NCBI GenBank assembly: GCA_026261815.1
Contig: JAMPIT010000379.1
Span: 18,774,501 to 18,838,500, forward strand
Length of the DNA stretch: 64,000 nt
Direction: 5' to 3'
From: Monarcha castaneiventris obscurior
Lineage: Eukaryota > Chordata > Aves > Passeriformes > Monarchidae
Numbering within the stretch: the stretch's first letter is position 1; each line of letters starts with the position of its first letter. The notes beneath the pieces were generated by a model that was given only the letters and a program-made list of their open reading frames with translations, was not told the DNA's origin and made no database searches. Below are positions 61,384 to 64,000 of the stretch, piece after piece. The position numbers and the translations under genes were made by a program.

Positions 61384-62830
61384 AATCATAGAAACACAGA
61401 ATTTACTGAGTTGGAAGGGACCCATCAGGATCATTGACACCAACTCCTGGCCCTGCACAGAACATCCCCAAGAGTCACATATGTGCCTGAGAACATTGTG
61501 GAAACACTTCTTGAACTGTGTCAGGTTTGGTGCTGTGACCACTGCCCTGGGGAGCCTGTTCCAGTGCCCAAACACCCTCTGGCTTTGAAAAGGCTTTGAA
61601 AAGCCTTTTTCTAATATCCAACCTAAGCCTCCTCTGACACAACTTCAGGCCATTCCCTTGGCTCCTGTCACTGGTCAAGAGAGTGAAGAGATTGGTATCT
61701 GTCCCTCTACTTCCCACATGAGCAAGTTGTACACTGCAATGAGGACTCCCCTCAGTCTCCTCCAGGCTGAACAGACCAAGTGACCCCAGCTGCTCCTCAT
61801 TTGGCTTCCCCTCAAGGCCCTTCACCATCTTCATTGCTCTCCTTTGGACACTCTCTAATAGTTTAATGTCTTTTTTATATTGTTGTACCCAAAGCTGCCC
61901 CCAGCACTCGAGATGAGGCCACCTCAGAGCAGAGCAGAGCAGAGCAGAGCAGAGCAGAGCAGAGCAGGATAACCCCCTTCCTTGCCCAGCTGGTGATGCT
62001 GTGCCTGACGCATCTCAGGATACACTTGGCCCTCCTGGCTGCCAGGGCACTGCTGACTCAGATTCAACTTGCCACTGACCAGGACCCTCAGGTCCCTTTC
62101 CACGGCGCTGCTTTCCAGCCTCTCATTCCCCAGTCTGCACACACAACCAGCGTTGCCCTGTCCCAGATGCAGAGTCTGGCAGTTGCTTTTGTTAAACTTC
62201 ATACCATTGGTGATTGTCCATCTCTTTAATTTTTCGTGGTCTGTCTGCTGGGCCTCTCTGCTCTCAAGTGAGTTGACAGATCCTTCCAACTTGGTGCTGT
62301 CAGCAAACTTAGTATTCCTTCAAGTCCTGCCTCCATGTCATTTATGAAGACATTGAAGAGCAGAGGGCAGAGGATGGAGCCCTGTGGAACCCCACTAGTG
62401 GCAGGCCACCAGTGTGATGTGACCCCATTCACTGCAACCCTTTGTGCCTGACCCGTGAGCCAGCTGCTCACCCATCACATGATGCGTTTATCCAGCTGTG
62501 GGCTGGATATTTTGTTCAGAAAGATACTGTGAGAGATGGTATCAAAAGCTTTGCTGAATTTCAAAAATATTACATCGACTGGCTTTCCTTTATCAGCTGG
62601 GTGAGTTACCCTGCCAGAGAAGGAAACTCAACAAGCAGGACTTTCCTCTCATGAAGTTGTGCTGGCTGTGACTAGTGACTGTGTTGTCCTTCAGGTGTTT
62701 TTCAACATCTCCCAGAATAATCTCTTCCATGATTTTACCAGGCACTGAAGTGAGACTGACAGGCCTGTAGTTTCTGGGGTCCTCTTTCTTGCCCTTCTTG
62801 AAAATCAGAACATTAGCCAGCTTCCAGAAT
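61384..62830 (-). mobile_element. CR1 LINE, 5'-truncated, reverse-transcriptase part to 3' end
   Basis: This is the longest uninterrupted CR1 copy here. The plus strand opens with 'atcatagaaacacagaattt', the reversed 3' end. On the minus strand, in order, are reverse-transcriptase motifs ([20 protein letters not shown] at about 62335-62395), the post-RT peptide MKFNKSNCQTLHLGQGN (about 62150-62203) and the C-terminal tail FGHWNRLPRAVV (about 61540-61572). The frame is broken several times, so the copy is inactive. Similarity stops near 62830 inside the RT domain, the usual 5' truncation. An (AGAGC)8 expansion interrupts it at 61926-61965. Its subfamily differs from the 21-kb copy. Confidence 0.93.
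61926..61965 (+). repeat. (AGAGC)8 pentanucleotide repeat inside the CR1
   Basis: Eight perfect AGAGC units lie where related CR1 copies have a single 'gcagagtagag'-like stretch. On the minus strand they read as repeated ALLCS. Confidence 0.95.
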
Positions 62831-64000
62831 TGATAAAGGGCTGTTTTATTACCTTTCTAATTTTCATCATGACTTAATTTACAGTTACTTTTGATATAAA
62901 TTATGGTGCTTTTTTACATCAAATTCTTACTGTATATGGGTTATTAGCAGCATGTATATCCTTGTGTATCTATTTAGGAGAAACATAGCTAACTGCAAGT
63001 CATGCAATAGAAATGTATTACAGTTTTTAGTAAAACAGATATATTAGCATTAATAATTTGAAAGCATTCTTCCCTCTCCAGGAAATTCCAAGAAATCTTG
63101 TATGATTGCTTTAGGTTGTTAGCTAATGTAAGTCTATACTATCTTTGGATGGGATTCAGCAATTCTGAAGTGGAAACATGCATGGTCTAACATCAAGAAA
63201 ATGTGGGCAAATTATACACTGCTCAAAGAAATGTGTAGCCTACAGTATCTCAATAATACCACATACCTCTTATAGAAATTCAATCAAAACACAGATTTTA
63301 GAAAGAATTCAGAATTCCAGATTGCACTAATAAGGCCTTTTTAATTCCCTTATGCCCCTATTTTCCACATTTGCTTCTCCCCAAATCTCCTAAATCCCTC
63401 CCTCTTTCATCTTTGGTTCCTGCCCAGAATCCCATGACTATTGTCTGATCCCAAGATGCTCTTCCTCTGCATCCCACCATCATGCGTCCCATCACAAGGC
63501 AATGACCCCTCCTAGTTTGAAAGGTGATTTGGAGACCTACTCCCAAATCATGATCCCTGAGTCATGATGATGGATTTTATGCCTGGATACTGGGACTGGA
63601 GCTCTCCAGGGGCAGCCATCAGATTTGTGAGATATTACTCTGTCTGCAAATTAATGGAAAATAAAAACAAATATTCACTTCCAGATAATTGTCCATTTCC
63701 TACAGAGCAAAATGCACTATAAGTCATAAAATCATCCTGCCAATGATGTAATACTACATTTCATACTTCTTTCTCATCTTCCAAAATTTCAGGATAATGG
63801 GAGCTATGTAATTTTGCTAGTTTTAGATACTTAGAAAAGTTGTGAGCGTCCCTTTATCTCCACAGCTGAAAGCAGCTTAAAATGTTTTGTTGCTTTCCAA
63901 TATTAAATTTATCCCTAGAGAAGAAACTGCAATTTTTAGTCTCTCTGAAGATGAAGAACATGGATTGGAAGAAACTTTCCATAACTGAGAACTATTCCCA
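62831..64000. other. Non-coding DNA to the end of the window, nothing recognised
   Basis: No gene or repeat family recognised. A C-rich stretch near 63350-63490 is slightly GC-richer but has no splice sites or motifs that I can support. Confidence 0.55.

Noticed and set aside
1..64000. CRISPR arrays, operons, toxin-antitoxin or phage modules
   Set aside because: The composition, CR1/LTR content and splice-type exon show vertebrate nuclear DNA. No spaced repeats or tightly packed genes occur.

Overview
The window looks like avian nuclear DNA, mostly intron or intergenic sequence. The main evidence is five fragments of CR1 LINE retrotransposons. Two of them still carry the bird-type 3' end, seen on the + strand as 'atcatagaa' at the junction. 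There are also two long terminal repeats (LTRs) and very AT-rich, gene-poor DNA. No frame looks bacterial, organellar or like a plant or fungal gene. Species and chromosome cannot be read from this sequence alone.

Layout. From 1 to about 15.5 kb the DNA is AT-rich and non-coding, with a GC-richer patch at 2.44-2.62 kb, a MIR/CORE-SINE-like remnant near 3.0-3.2 kb and several short perfect hairpins. At 15,546-15,715 on the minus strand is the only segment I recognise as host protein-coding: one internal exon, with proper splice sites, of a SERINC (serine incorporator, TMS family) membrane protein. From 16 to 18.5 kb there are three exon-like segments of unknown identity. One of them has a polyadenylation signal just after its stop codon.

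From 18.76 to 22.6 kb is a repeat cluster: a probable minus-strand LTR, a plus-strand CR1 piece that keeps the ORF1 end and endonuclease region but has no 3' end, and a minus-strand CR1 interrupted by a solo LTR with a clean 5-bp target duplication. From 24.7 to 25.4 kb there are traces of very old repeats, including an 88-bp imperfect palindrome. From 25 to 64 kb the sequence is again mostly featureless and AT-rich. It is broken by a pyrimidine/CTTT tract (28.65 kb), CR1 fragments at 44.9, 54.0 and 61.4 kb, a TTA/TTG microsatellite (47.7 kb), a palindrome cluster (57.4 kb) and a G-quadruplex-type tract (60.5 kb).

How the parts relate. Nothing forms an operon, array or cooperating gene set, and I found no undescribed system. 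The points most worth a second look are the isolated, divergent SERINC exon and the exon-like segments around it, the nested LTR-in-CR1 structure with its relative age order, the 3'-less CR1 copy, and a pentanucleotide satellite that appears to have grown inside a CR1. All identifications come from reading the sequence against remembered family features; no searches were run.
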